Part shown: positions 42,197 through 51,198 of the stretch, piece after piece | Layout of the letters: every line of letters starts with the position of its first letter | How positions within the stretch are numbered: position 1 is the stretch's first letter | Assembly (NCBI RefSeq): GCF_006874475.1 | Contig: NZ_VIRM01000015.1 | Coordinates: 1-64,000 of the forward strand | DNA length: 64,000 nucleotides | Source of the DNA: Microbispora hainanensis | GTDB taxonomy: Bacteria > Actinomycetota > Actinomycetes > Streptosporangiales > Streptosporangiaceae | Reading direction: 5' to 3' | Notes under the pieces: generated by a model | The model's database searches: none | What the model was told of the DNA's origin: nothing | What the model saw: the letters and a program-made list of their open reading frames with translations, nothing else | Position numbers and translations under genes: made by a program

Positions 42197-43138
42197 ATGA
42201 ACACCTTCCCCCTCCCTCGTCCCGCCCGGCTCGTCCTCGCGGGTCTGGCTTCCGTGCTGCTGGCCGGCTGCGGCGGCTCGCCTTCTCCCGCGGCGTCCGC
42301 GGCGCCGTCCGCGAGCGCGTCCACGGGCGCGGTCGCCGTGGTGACCTCCACCAACGTGTACGGCGACATCGTGCGGCAGATCGGCGGCGACAAGGTCGCG
42401 GTGACCTCGTTCATCGCCGGCCCCGACCAGGACCCGCACTCGTACGAGGCCAACCCGCAGAACCAGCTGGCCCTGTCGAACGCCAAGGTGATCATCGAGA
42501 ACGGCGGCGGCTACGACGACTTCATGGACACGATGCGCGACGCCGCCGGCAACACCTCGGCGCAGGTGCTGAACGCGGTCGAGATCTCCGGGAAGACGGC
42601 GGCCGCCGGGGAGGAGCTCAACGAGCACGTCTGGTATGACTTCCCGTCCGTCGCGCGGCTGGCCGACTCGATCGCCGCCGCGCTGGGCAAGGCCGACCCC
42701 TCCGGAGCCGCCGCCTTCACCGCCGGGGCCGAGGCCTTCAAGCAGAAGCTCACGCCGCTGGAGGAGCAGGAGGCGGCCATCGCGCAGACCGCGCAGGGCG
42801 CCGCCGTGGCGATCACCGAGCCGGTCCCGCTGTACGTGATCGAGGCCTGCGGCCTGACCAACGCCACCCCCGAGGAGTTCAGCGAGGCCATCGAGGAAGG
42901 CAACGACGTCTCCCCCCGCGTCCTGCGGGACACCCTCGCCCTGTTCAGCGGCAAGAAGGTGCGGGCCCTGGTCTACAACTCCCAGACCTCCGGCCCGGAG
43001 ACCGAGAAGGTCCGTGAGGCGGCGGACGGCAGCGGAATCCCCGTCGTCCCGGTCACCGAGACCCTGCCCTCCGGTGAGGACTACATCGGCTGGATGACCG
43101 CCAACCTCGACGCGCTCGGCAAGGCCCTGCACCGATGA
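42197..43138 (+). CDS. znuA: Zinc ABC transporter substrate-binding lipoprotein
   Basis: The 313-aa metal-binding protein has a lipoprotein signal (LVLAGLASVLLAGCGG, lipobox Cys about residue 28) and a Ser/Ala linker. Candidate ligand regions are QDPHSYEANPQNQ, HVWYDFPSVARLADS and a C-terminal TLPSGEDYIGWMTANL. A His-rich loop typical of ZnuA is lacking, as in many actinobacterial AztC/ZnuA-like proteins. It lies 64 bp downstream of rpsR and is probably read through from the Zur promoter. Confidence 0.92.
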   Translation: MNTFPLPRPARLVLAGLASVLLAGCGGSPSPAASAAPSASASTGAVAVVTSTNVYGDIVRQIGGDKVAVTSFIAGPDQDPHSYEANPQNQLALSNAKVIIENGGGYDDFMDTMRDAAGNTSAQVLNAVEISGKTAAAGEELNEHVWYDFPSVARLADSIAAALGKADPSGAAAFTAGAEAFKQKLTPLEEQEAAIAQTAQGAAVAITEPVPLYVIEACGLTNATPEEFSEAIEEGNDVSPRVLRDTLALFSGKKVRALVYNSQTSGPETEKVREAADGSGIPVVPVTETLPSGEDYIGWMTANLDALGKALHR

Positions 43139-43983
43139 CTGGGCCGATGATCGAGCACCCGGGCACGATCGCACCGCAGGCCGCCCCCGCCGTCCTCAGC
43201 CTGACCGGCGCGGAACTGCGCCGTGGCGAGCGCGTGCTGTGGTCCGGGCTGGATCTGGAGCTGCGCGGCGGCGAGTTCATCGCCGTGCTGGGGCCCAACG
43301 GGGCCGGCAAGACCAGCCTGCTGCACGCCGTCCTGGGTCAGGTGCCTCTCGCCGCCGGGACCCTGCTGATCGGCGGCCGCCCGCCCCGGCGGGGCGGCGA
43401 TCTGATCGGCTACATCCCCCAGCAGCGCGCCGTCGCCCCGCACACGCCGCTGCGCGCCCGCGACCTCGTACGGCTCGGCGTCGACGGCCACCGCTGGGGT
43501 CTGCCCCTCGGCGGCCGAGGGCTGCGGCGTCGCATCGACGAGCTGCTGACCGAGGTGGGCGCGCACGCGTACGCGGACATGCCGCTCGGCCTGCTGTCCG
43601 GCGGCGAGCAGCAGCGGGTGCGTATCGCGCAGGCCCTGGCCACCGATCCCGCGCTTCTGCTGTGCGACGAGCCGCTCCTCTCGCTGGACCCGCACCACCA
43701 GCACGCGATCGTCGACCTGCTCGACCGGCGGCGGCGCGCTCGCGGCACCGCGGTGCTCTTCGTCACCCACGAGCTCAATCCGGTGCTGCCCCTGGTCGAC
43801 CGGGTGCTCTACCTGGCCGGGGGCCGGTTCCGCGTCGGCACGCCCGACGAGGTGATGACGTCTTCCGTGCTGTCCGGCCTGTACGGCGGCCAGGTCGAGG
43901 TGGTCCGGGCCCACGGCCGTTACCTGATCGCCGGCGCCCCCGTCCCGCATCACCCCGACCCCACCGAAGGCGTCCCGACATGA
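43135..43983 (+). CDS. znuC: Zinc ABC transporter ATPase
   Basis: The 282-aa ATPase shows Walker A GPNGAGKTSLLHAV, YIPQQRAVAP in the Q-loop, signature LLSGGEQQRVRIAQAL, Walker B LLLCDEPLLSLDP and switch His VTHE. The ATG at 43135 overlaps the znuA stop (ATGA), and its stop overlaps the permease start. Confidence 0.93.
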   Translation: MTGPMIEHPGTIAPQAAPAVLSLTGAELRRGERVLWSGLDLELRGGEFIAVLGPNGAGKTSLLHAVLGQVPLAAGTLLIGGRPPRRGGDLIGYIPQQRAVAPHTPLRARDLVRLGVDGHRWGLPLGGRGLRRRIDELLTEVGAHAYADMPLGLLSGGEQQRVRIAQALATDPALLLCDEPLLSLDPHHQHAIVDLLDRRRRARGTAVLFVTHELNPVLPLVDRVLYLAGGRFRVGTPDEVMTSSVLSGLYGGQVEVVRAHGRYLIAGAPVPHHPDPTEGVPT

Positions 43984-44858
43984 GCACCGGCATCTGGCAC
44001 CAGATCTTCAACTACGACGACTACGGGCAACTGCTGGCCCTCGTCGCCAACTCGATCGTCGCCGCGGCCGTGCTGGGTGTGGTCGGCGGCCTGATCAGCA
44101 CGTTCGTGATGATGCGGGATCTGGCCTTCGCGGTGCACGGGATCGCCGAGCTGTCCTTCGCCGGCGCGGCGGCCGCGCTCCTGCTCGGGGTGAACGTGGT
44201 GGCGGGATCCCTGGCCGGATCGGTCCTGGCCGCCGCGGTCATCGGCGCCCTGGGGGTGCGCGTCCGCGACCGCAACTCCGCCATCGGCGTTCTGATGCCG
44301 TTCGGGCTGGGACTGGGCGTGCTGTTCCTGTCGCTGTACAAGGGCCGTGCCGCCAACAAGTTCGGCCTGCTCACCGGTCAGATCGTGGCCGTGGACACGC
44401 CGCAGACGGCCTGGCTGATCGGCGTGTCGGTCGTCGTCCTGCTCGCCTTGGCGGTCGTCTGGCGTCCGCTGACCTTCGCCAGCCTCGATCCCGACGTCGC
44501 CGCCGCCCGCGGCGTGCCCGTCCGGGCCCTGTCTCCCGTGTTCACGCTGGTGCTGGGTCTCGCCGTGGCCACGACCATCCAGATCGTCGGCGCTCTGCTG
44601 GTGCTCGCCCTGGTGGTCACCCCCGCGGCCGCCGCCACCCGGGTGACCGCCTCCCCTCGCCTGATCCCGCTGCTCAGCGTCCTGTTCGCCGTCACGTCCG
44701 TGGTCGGCGGCATCCTCATCGCGTTGGGCGGCAGCGTCCCGATCAGCCCGTATGTCACCACCATCGCCTTCGTCATCTACCTGGCCTGCCGCGCCGCCGG
44801 CGCCGTACGGACCCGGAGCGGCTGGGCGCGCAGACCCCCGGCCGCGGTCGCCGACTGA
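43980..44858 (+). CDS. znuB: Zinc ABC transporter permease
   Basis: The 292-aa ABC-3 family permease has eight or so hydrophobic helices. Conserved FVMMRDLAFAVHGIAELSFAGAA corresponds to the SHALLPGV-type helix of ZnuB/TroC. It starts at ATG 43980, overlapping znuC. It completes the ABC importer predicted to be induced by zinc starvation. Confidence 0.92.
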   Translation: MSTGIWHQIFNYDDYGQLLALVANSIVAAAVLGVVGGLISTFVMMRDLAFAVHGIAELSFAGAAAALLLGVNVVAGSLAGSVLAAAVIGALGVRVRDRNSAIGVLMPFGLGLGVLFLSLYKGRAANKFGLLTGQIVAVDTPQTAWLIGVSVVVLLALAVVWRPLTFASLDPDVAAARGVPVRALSPVFTLVLGLAVATTIQIVGALLVLALVVTPAAAATRVTASPRLIPLLSVLFAVTSVVGGILIALGGSVPISPYVTTIAFVIYLACRAAGAVRTRSGWARRPPAAVAD

Positions 44859-45192
44859 GGCGATGCTGGGCTCCTGCTCCTCACCGGCCCGGTTCACTAC
44901 GACTGCCAGACGAGACCCTGACGGGTTCCGGTCCTCATCAAAGACGAGAGGCCGAGGTTAAGGGCAAAGCTTTCGAAGCTACGGTCCATGACAGTCGCGT
45001 CGCCTGGAGAACGGGCCGGATCCGCTTCCGGTAGACGAGTGCTGTCCCGTACTGCTACGCCCCGACGAGACACGAGATCTCCTCCACAGGGACCTGGAGT
45101 GCAACAGTGACGGCGGCGCTCCAATACTGGCTCTGGCACCAATTTTGTGATCTTCCCGCGCTCGGCTGCCCGGTGTTGCTGATCATGCTGGA
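44859..45192. other. Gap holding the left end of an ISL3-type element
   Basis: Nothing is recognisable until about 45130. There GGCTCTGGCACCAATTTTGT resembles an ISL3 left inverted repeat, about 60 bp before the transposase fragment. Confidence 0.45.
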
Positions 45193-45545
45193 GTGACGAT
45201 CTCTGAGTTGCTCGCGGTTCTCTTCCCTCACCTGACCTGCCTGCAGATCGACGGCGTGTGCCGGTCAGGCAGGTCGGTACGGATCTGGGCCAGGACCGTC
45301 TCCACGCAGGCGGCGTGCTCGCGATGCGGGCCGGTTTCCCAGCGGGGGCGCAGCAGCTACGAGCGGCGGGTGTGCGACAGCGCGGTCGGCGGCCAGGAGA
45401 CGGTGCTCCACCTGCGGGTACGGCGGTTTCGGTGCGGCAACGACGACTGCGCCGCGACGACCTTCGCCGAGCAGGTGCCCGGGCTGACCGTCCGCTACGG
45501 CCGCTACAGCGTCCCGCTCCGCACGCTGCTGCAGGCGATCGATGG
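45193..45545 (+). pseudogene. ISL3-family transposase, N-terminal fragment
   Basis: About 117 residues of an ISL3 transposase survive. The N-terminal zinc-ribbon region is present (CSRCGPVSQRGRSSYERRVCD, then FRCGNDDCAATTF), continuing to RYGRYSVPLRTLLQAI, where homology stops. The DDE domain is missing. GTG at 45193 fits the native start. A C-terminal piece of the same type of transposase is at 48664. Confidence 0.8.
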
Positions 45546-45596
45546 TCGTTCCCGGCCGCTGGCCTGCGTCGATCTCGGCCCGGCGGGACCACGTGC

Positions 45597-46061
45597 GCAC
45601 AGCGTAGGAGACCGGTGAACGAAGTCTCGTCGCCGAGCAGTGTGACGGCGAGCTTGGTTTGCTTGAGAGTCTCGCCAAGGATGCTCTCGACCTGCGCCGG
45701 GGTGTCATCGAGCCCTTCCAGCACGCGCATGATCCCCGTATTGACGTGGTTGTTCCACGTCCGATGTTGCGGCGTTGCATGCCCGGCAAGGTCGAAGAGC
45801 CGCTCCCGCTCGTCTGCGGTCAAGCGCAGGCCCTGGGCGATAGCTGAGAGGATCTGCGCTGATGGGACCGGGCCGCGCAACTGCTCGATCCGGGTGTAGT
45901 AGTCGCTGAAGAGGCCGCTGATGGCAGCGACCTCCTCTCTGCGAAGCCCCGTCGTTCGCCTGCGAGGACCTCGGGGCAGTCCCACGTCTTCTGGTTGCAG
46001 CGCGTCTCGGCGCGCACGAAGGAAGCGCGCAAGCCCTTCTCGGTCCTCCTGGTCATGACCA
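45597..46061 (-). pseudogene. XRE/MmyB-type regulator, 5' part only
   Basis: About 155 residues match the HTH half of the MmyB-like family: LQPEDVGLPRGPRRRTTGLR and EEVAAISGLFSDYYTRIEQL, ending LGDETSFTGLLRCAH. The ligand-binding domain is lost where ISL3 sequence begins, and no clean start codon precedes the conserved part. It is a decayed gene. Confidence 0.75.
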
Positions 46062-46128
46062 CGGGTTGTGCCGATGCCCGCGCATGTGACGCTGCGGCAT
46101 CGGCACAACCTGTCCTACTTGAACGGCA

Positions 46129-46687
46129 CTACAGGCCGATGCGATACCCCGCGTCGAGGCGCGGGTTGGATGCGTTGAAGTAGCCGTTCTCGACGATGTG
46201 CGCGGCGAACGCCGCGAACTCTTCGGGCTTGCCGAGGCGCCGAGGGTTCGGGAAGGATCACGCCGCGCTCACCGTCCTCGCCGGGGGCGTTGTTCAGCAT
46301 CACTGCCGCGGACTGGCTCATGACGTTGAAGGTGCCGATCACGTTGGTGTTCATCAGACGGCTGAACTCGCTGACCTGCGTCGCCGTGCCCTCGGCGGTG
46401 ACCAGAGGCAGTGCGACGATGTACCCGGCGGTGTTGACGTTGATGTCGATGGTTCCGAAGCGGTCGATCGCGGCTTCGATGGCCGCCTCGACCTGCTTGG
46501 GGTCGGTGATGTCGGCCCCGACCCCAAGCGCGCGCGAGCCGAGGTCGGTGGCGTGCTTCTGGGCGAGTTCGGCGCGGCGACCGAGCAGCACGACGTTGGC
46601 GCGGCGCTCGATGAAGTGGCGTGCGACGCCGAGCCCGAGGCCCGAGGTTGCACCCGCCACGAGGACGGTCTTTCCCTGAATCTCCAT
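46129..46687 (-). pseudogene. SDR gene with internal deletion and frameshift
   Basis: The N-terminal frame (from ATG 46687) has the cofactor motif VAGATSGLGLGVARHF and NTAGYIVALP. It runs to GERGVI, where about 65 residues are missing, including the catalytic YxxxK. Homology resumes in another frame as LGKPEEFAAFAAHIVENGYF and ends at 46129. The gene is of the 3-hydroxyacyl-CoA dehydrogenase type 2 kind and cannot be active. Confidence 0.8.
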
Positions 46688-46722
46688 GCTGAGAGTTGTC
46701 CTTGTTCTCTGTACCGGGTCGA

Positions 46723-47712
46723 CTAGGACCGCAGCAGTTCGGTTGCGACGTCCCACAGTCGTGTGGCGTCATTGGGGTCGAGCGCGTGCGGGCGCACGCC
46801 CGTGTCCGAGTCCGGGTCGGTGGTGAGCTCGGCCTCGTTGTTGTCCTCGAAGTAGCGGCCCGTGATGCCGTCCAGAAGCGGCGAAGCGGCCAGGAGGATC
46901 GACGTGGCGGCGCCCTCCTGCAGCGTCTTCCACGGGTAGTTGTCGAAGATCTCCTGGATCTCGGGGGTGATGTTTTCCATCTGGTGGCGCTGCAGGTTGG
47001 TGCGGATACCGCCCGGCATCAGCGCGTTCGCGGTGATGCCGTCGTCGGCCCAGCGCTTCCCGGCCTCGACGGCGAGAAGCACGTTCCCGGTCTTGGACTG
47101 TCCGTACGCGAGCCACGCCTCGTAGGCGCGCCTCTCGAAGTGGAGGTCGTCGAAGACGATCGGCGAGGTTCGGTGCCCGTTCGAGCTGACCGAGACGATC
47201 CGAGCGCCCGCGGCCGTCGCGAGTGCGTCGTGCAGCCCGAGGGTGAGGTTGAAGTGGCCGAGATAGTTGGTCGCGAACTGCAGCTCCCAGCCTTCGGGGC
47301 TGCGGTGCAGCTCAGGCAGCGCCATGATGCCCGCGTTGTTGACGAGGATGTGCAGCGGTCCGCTCCATGCCTCGACGAACTTGGCGACCGATCCGCGGTC
47401 GACCAGGTCGAGAGGCGCGGCGGAGACCTTCGCGCCAGGGTGGTCCTTGAGGATGTCGTCGGCGACGCGCCGGCCGGCGTCGACGTTGCGCACCGCGAGC
47501 GTCACCTCGGCACCTGCCCCCGCCAAGACCTTGGCGGTCTCCGCGCCGATGCCCGAGGCGCCGCCTGTCACCACGGCGCGCTTTCCGCTCAGGTCGACAC
47601 CCTCGATGATCTCGTTGGCCGTGGTGTGGAAGCCGTACCGCGTCGTGAGACGTTCGTGGTCATAGGCCGGCTTCGGCCCGTCGTTCTGGATCTGCTGCTC
47701 TTCGGCAACCAT
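46723..47712 (-). CDS. Short-chain dehydrogenase/reductase (retinol-dehydrogenase-like)
   Basis: The 329-aa SDR shows TGGASGIGAETAKVLAGAG (cofactor), ILVNNAGIM (structural), and catalytic Ser in IVSVSSNGH plus Tyr-Lys in YGQSKTGNVL. The insert FDDLHFERRAYEAWLAY is typical of the WWOX/retinol dehydrogenase-like group. It is divergent from the TetR gene, with two palindromic operators between. Substrate is unknown. Confidence 0.92.
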   Translation of the reverse strand: MVAEEQQIQNDGPKPAYDHERLTTRYGFHTTANEIIEGVDLSGKRAVVTGGASGIGAETAKVLAGAGAEVTLAVRNVDAGRRVADDILKDHPGAKVSAAPLDLVDRGSVAKFVEAWSGPLHILVNNAGIMALPELHRSPEGWELQFATNYLGHFNLTLGLHDALATAAGARIVSVSSNGHRTSPIVFDDLHFERRAYEAWLAYGQSKTGNVLLAVEAGKRWADDGITANALMPGGIRTNLQRHQMENITPEIQEIFDNYPWKTLQEGAATSILLAASPLLDGITGRYFEDNNEAELTTDPDSDTGVRPHALDPNDATRLWDVATELLRS

Positions 47713-47799
47713 CGCTATATGTCCTTCGTGTTCGTGTGGTTCCGGGGCCAGGCAGGCTCTCGTTCGCCTGGCTGCCCGCGAGGGCGGTAGCCTCTAAGT

Positions 47800-47842
47800 G
47801 GAATCCGTTCCGGATAACAGAGCCTAAACGGAATCTATTCCG
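47800..47842. promoter_or_regulatory. Pair of TetR operators
   Basis: GGAATCCGTTCCGG (47800-47813) and CGGAATCTATTCCG (47829-47842, perfect 6-bp arms with a 2-nt centre) lie between the divergent SDR and tetR genes. Confidence 0.75.
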
Positions 47843-47852
47843 GTAACAAGTC

Positions 47853-48485
47853 ATGGATCGCCCGCCGGCGAAGCCGCGCGGGCAAGCGACAGGGAGGACC
47901 GGCGTGTCTCAGCCAGCCGATCAAGCAAGCAGGCGGGGGCCGCGCTCAGATGCGACGCGGAACCGTGCGCGCCTCCTCGCCGCCGCGACCGAGCTGTTCG
48001 TCGAGCACGGGCCGGACGTGCCCTACACCGAGATCGCGAAGGCTGCGAAGGTGGGAGTCGGCACGATCTACCGGCACTTCCCCACGCGTGAGGAGCTCAT
48101 CGAGGCTGCGTATCGCTCCGAGCTCGATGCAGTCTGTGACGCCGCGGGTGAGCTGCTCGCCTCCCGCAACCCAGAGGAGGCGCTGCGCACCTGGATGGAC
48201 CGCTTCATCGAGTACATGACGACGAAGCTCGGCCTGACCGAGGCGATTCGGGCGGTCGTCGCGAGCGGCGGCAACCCGTTCGCGCAGAGTCGGGAAAAGC
48301 TGAATGTGGTCCTTGGCGATCTGCTGGATGCCACTGCGGCAAGCGGCGTGACCCGTCCCGAAGTCTCGGCCGACGACCTCTTGATGACTCTAAGCGGATT
48401 GGCGATGGCCGCGGGCGCGCCCGATCAACGAGACCAGTTGCGGCGCATGGTTGACCTCGTCTACGAGGGCCTAAGAAGCCACTGA
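47853..48485 (+). CDS. TetR-family transcriptional regulator
   Basis: The 210-aa repressor has HTH VPYTEIAKAAKVGVGTIYRHF near residue 55 and a C-terminal SBP-type ligand domain. It is divergent from the SDR gene and probably represses it through the CGGAAT-N2-ATTCCG sites. ATG at 47853 is immediately after the second operator; a later GTG (VSQPADQ) is possible. Confidence 0.9.
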   Translation: MDRPPAKPRGQATGRTGVSQPADQASRRGPRSDATRNRARLLAAATELFVEHGPDVPYTEIAKAAKVGVGTIYRHFPTREELIEAAYRSELDAVCDAAGELLASRNPEEALRTWMDRFIEYMTTKLGLTEAIRAVVASGGNPFAQSREKLNVVLGDLLDATAASGVTRPEVSADDLLMTLSGLAMAAGAPDQRDQLRRMVDLVYEGLRSH

Positions 48486-48498
48486 CCGTGGACGGAGC

Positions 48499-48648
48499 TC
48501 ACTCGTGGTCCGATCCATAGCGGAACATCTCTCGGTATCGTTTTGGTGGGTGTAGTTGCCGCGCGAAGGATTGACGCAGACTCGTCGGCGTTCCGAAGCC
48601 CGCCTGGGTTGCGACCTGCTCGATAGCGAGCTCGGCTGCCTCCAGTAG
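48499..48648 (-). pseudogene. AraC-family regulator, C-terminal HTH remnant
   Basis: About 49 residues match the last AraC helix-turn-helix: AIEQVATQAGFGTPTSLRQS and FARQLHPPKRYREMF. Upstream sequence is replaced by ISL3 transposase sequence at about 48650. It is a dead fragment. Confidence 0.75.
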
Positions 48649-48663
48649 ATCCGCCGCGGCCGG

Positions 48664-48816
48664 GACCTGGAGGCATGGATTAACGCGATACTCCACGACG
48701 ACCTGCCTGACCTGCACTCCTTCGTCACCGGGCTACGCCGCGACCAAGACGCCGTCACCGCCGGACTCACCCTGCCCTACAGCTCCGGACCCGTCGAAGG
48801 GCACGTCAACCGCACC
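48664..48816 (+). pseudogene. ISL3-family transposase, C-terminal fragment
   Basis: The sequence encodes HSFVTGLRRDQDAVTAGLTL, then PYSSGPVEGHVNRT, the catalytic C-terminal segment of ISL3 transposases. It ends abruptly in unrelated sequence. It has the same strand as the N-terminal fragment 3.1 kb to the left. Confidence 0.8.
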
Positions 48817-48912
48817 ATTATGTGGAATTTGATCTGTCAAGCGGGGCCATCGGCTTGCTGGTAGATATCAGCTGGCCGGTTCCGCGAAGAACCTGGAGAA
48901 TCGCCTAGCGTG

Positions 48913-49440
48913 ATGGGGATTTCCGGGTTCGAGCCGACCTTTCTCGTCGGGCTTGAAGCCGTCTGCGAGGTACACGGCCCGAACCTGGCCGCGCTTGGTG
49001 GCCGACGTCTGACGGGATTCGCGATCGTGCGTTTCGTCGAGGACGGGGACTGGTTTGCTGACTGCCCCATCGTCTTGGACTTCGACGGGGTCCGGGTAGA
49101 GGTCTGCCACTGGAAGCTCGATGAGCTGTCGATCGGCTGGAACAGCATCGACACGACGACTGCGATCAGTGACTGGGAGTGGTTCGAGCTGACTCCGGCC
49201 TGGTCCAGCGCCGACGAACGGCTTGAACCGTTCGTCGGCCAGGAATTGCGCGAAGTTGCTCTCCTGGAGTGGCGTCCTTCGAGTTATGACCTGGCGGACG
49301 GCACCATCGCAGTGGAGTTCGTCTTCGACGCAGGCCGTTTCCACATCGCCAACGGTCTTGACGAGAACAGCATCGAGCTCGGCAAGGCCGATCCAGAATG
49401 GGTGCGGCACTCACTGGGCTGTGGCACGCGGCCTGACTAG
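48913..49440 (+). CDS. Hypothetical protein
   Basis: The 175-aa acidic soluble protein (GISGFEPTFLVGLEAVCEVH; later LEWRPSSYDLADGTIAVEFVF) has a compact beta-rich look, like small immunity or regulatory proteins. No family is recognised. The ATG at 48913 is chosen; a GTG is directly before it. It converges with the integrase remnant (4-nt overlap). Confidence 0.6.
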   Translation: MGISGFEPTFLVGLEAVCEVHGPNLAALGGRRLTGFAIVRFVEDGDWFADCPIVLDFDGVRVEVCHWKLDELSIGWNSIDTTTAISDWEWFELTPAWSSADERLEPFVGQELREVALLEWRPSSYDLADGTIAVEFVFDAGRFHIANGLDENSIELGKADPEWVRHSLGCGTRPD

Positions 49441-50081
49441 GTCGGCCTCCGGTTGATCTCGATGATCGGCAGCAGGGTCGCCTGGGCCGGCGTGCTGATT
49501 TGCCGGGGTGTGGGCCCAGCGGGGGTGGGGACGTCGGCGAGCTGGCCGAGCAGCCGGTCCAGGGCAGCCTTGCCTTCGTCGACCGCGGCGCGTTCGTCGT
49601 CGGTGAGCGGGACGGCGGCGAGCATGCGCTGCAGGTTGTCCTTGGCTTCCAGCAGCAGTGCCTTGGAGCCGTCCTTCGGGGTGTAGAAGTCGCATTTGGC
49701 GCAGGCCATCCGGTGCGGGCACTGCTCGAAGAAGGTGTAGTTGCAGAACCCGTGGCCCAGGTCGTAGTACTGCCACGGTTCTCCGGCGGCTGGGGCTCCG
49801 CTCTCGACGGCGTCTCGGTCGATCAGCACCTCGATGGTGCGGACGTTGCGTTCGAAGTATCCGGCGTCGGTGTAGGCCCGCGTCAGCGTCGTCGGGGTGA
49901 TCTTGGCGTAGTACTGGGTGGATTGCGGGGAGCGGTGCCCGAGCCAGGCCTGCAGCTCGAACAGCGTCATCGGTTCCTTGGCGTTGTAGAGCTGGCTGGC
50001 GATGGTGGAGCGGGCCCGGTGGCTGGTGATGTTCCCGCGGACGTCGGTCGCGGGGACGCCGGCCCCGTCTCCGGCCCGCAG
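49437..50081 (-). pseudogene. Tn554-type tyrosine recombinase, C-terminal remnant
   Basis: About 215 residues form the catalytic end of a transposon-type tyrosine recombinase. HRARSTIASQLYNAKEP supplies HxxR, LQAWLGHRSPQSTQYYAKIT the late His and Tyr, and a Cys-containing tail (CPHRMACAKCDFY) follows. The N-terminal half is missing upstream of about 50081. It marks an old mobile element near the third tRNA-Ile remnant. Confidence 0.75.
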
Positions 50082-50161
50082 TCCCCCGGGGTGGGCGGCG
50101 GCAGACGAGAGATCAGCACACGCCGTGCTGCGCTATGTCATGCAGGTACGTAGCGCACGCT

Positions 50162-50566
50162 TCATACTGCTGGCGCATCTGGTTCCGGTGCCGGGCCCGA
50201 AGATGTGGGAGGTTCAAGAGGCACCTTTATTGCTCTTCCACGGGGAAACTCAAACTTGCGCAGTACGAACATTCCAACCAGCGTCATCATGCTTGGGCCA
50301 GAGAATAGAGCTGCCAGCCATGATTGCCCCTGCAGGCCAACCAGGACTGCGGCTACCAGCATTACCAGGGAGAGCCCGAAGCCCATGATGAGCCCAGTCA
50401 TGAGCAGGCGATGTGCCAGCCTCTCTTTGGCCATGCGATATGCGTGCTCGCGCGCAAGCTGCGGTTCCAACGCCTTCAATGCGATGCGCAGGTGCTCTGG
50501 AGGAAGCTGTGCCCACTGCTGGGCAAACTCCAGGCCAGTAGGCAAGCGATCGAAGCCGGGAGCCAT
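50162..50566 (-). CDS. Small membrane protein, two helices (DUF2335-like layout)
   Basis: The 134-aa product has an N-terminal amphipathic part (LPPEHLRIALKALEPQLARE), then two helices (LLMTGLIMGFGLSLVMLVAAVLVG and a second ending MMTLVGMFVL), and a Pro-rich tail. The layout resembles DUF2335 proteins of mobile elements. Its TAATG junction couples it to the upstream gene. The function is unknown. Confidence 0.65.
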   Translation of the reverse strand: MAPGFDRLPTGLEFAQQWAQLPPEHLRIALKALEPQLAREHAYRMAKERLAHRLLMTGLIMGFGLSLVMLVAAVLVGLQGQSWLAALFSGPSMMTLVGMFVLRKFEFPRGRAIKVPLEPPTSSGPAPEPDAPAV

Positions 50567-50931
50567 TAGTTCATTCCTCCGCCGCTCTGTACCGGAACGT
50601 CCATGCTCTTGATCCGATCCGGCGGTGGGCCCAGTTTTAGAAAGAGGCGGTCGAGCGCTTCAGTGAGAGGCGTGTCGTGAACGGGATGTGGGCCGCTGCT
50701 TGCTTCCGTAAGAACCCGCTCGGGGTGGATGGGATTATCCGCGGATTGGCCATTTGCTTTGTGCCGGTCGAAACGCAAGTCTCTATAGTGGCGCAGGTAG
50801 GGATCTCCGCCGATGGACCACCTTTGCACCCAGGCGAACGCATCATGCGTGCTGAACAATTCATCCAGCTTGCTGAGCCACATATCGGCTAGCCTGTAAG
50901 CTAGTTTTCGGATACGACCGTTACTGCTCAC
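50566..50931 (-). CDS. Hypothetical protein
   Basis: The 121-aa hydrophilic product (SSNGRIRKLAYRLADMWLSK, then LDELFSTHDAFAWVQRW) has no recognised family. The start is uncertain: GTG at 50931 is preferred, while ATG at 50970 or the longer frame to 51051 is possible. It is translationally joined to the small membrane protein. The pair lies among element remnants. Confidence 0.5.
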   Translation of the reverse strand: MSSNGRIRKLAYRLADMWLSKLDELFSTHDAFAWVQRWSIGGDPYLRHYRDLRFDRHKANGQSADNPIHPERVLTEASSGPHPVHDTPLTEALDRLFLKLGPPPDRIKSMDVPVQSGGGMN

Positions 50932-51155
50932 CGAACCACCCAGATTGACTGGACTCCTCCAAGTCAGCATGACACACGGGCGAAGGCTCGCGTACCCCCT
51001 GTTCTCTCGAGTGTGTTGGCCGAGAATTTGGCGCGGTTGAAGGAATCCCATCCGTTAGGTTGATCGTTCCCTGCACTAACCGGGTACAGGCGGGCCAGGT
51101 TGGCCCCCTGGCCGCTTCGCGTCGCCCTGATGGCAGACAGAGATCAGGACAGGAA

Positions 51156-51194
51156 GAGACAAGAACGGCCCGCGAGGCGGGCCGTTCTTGTCTC
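51156..51194. terminator. Perfect 18-bp hairpin
   Basis: GAGACAAGAACGGCCCGC (51156-51173) is exactly complementary to 51177-51194 with a 3-nt loop. It begins 5 bp from the end of the XRE-ImmA gene and is a very strong, probably bidirectional terminator. Confidence 0.8.
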
Positions 51195-51198
51195 TCGG

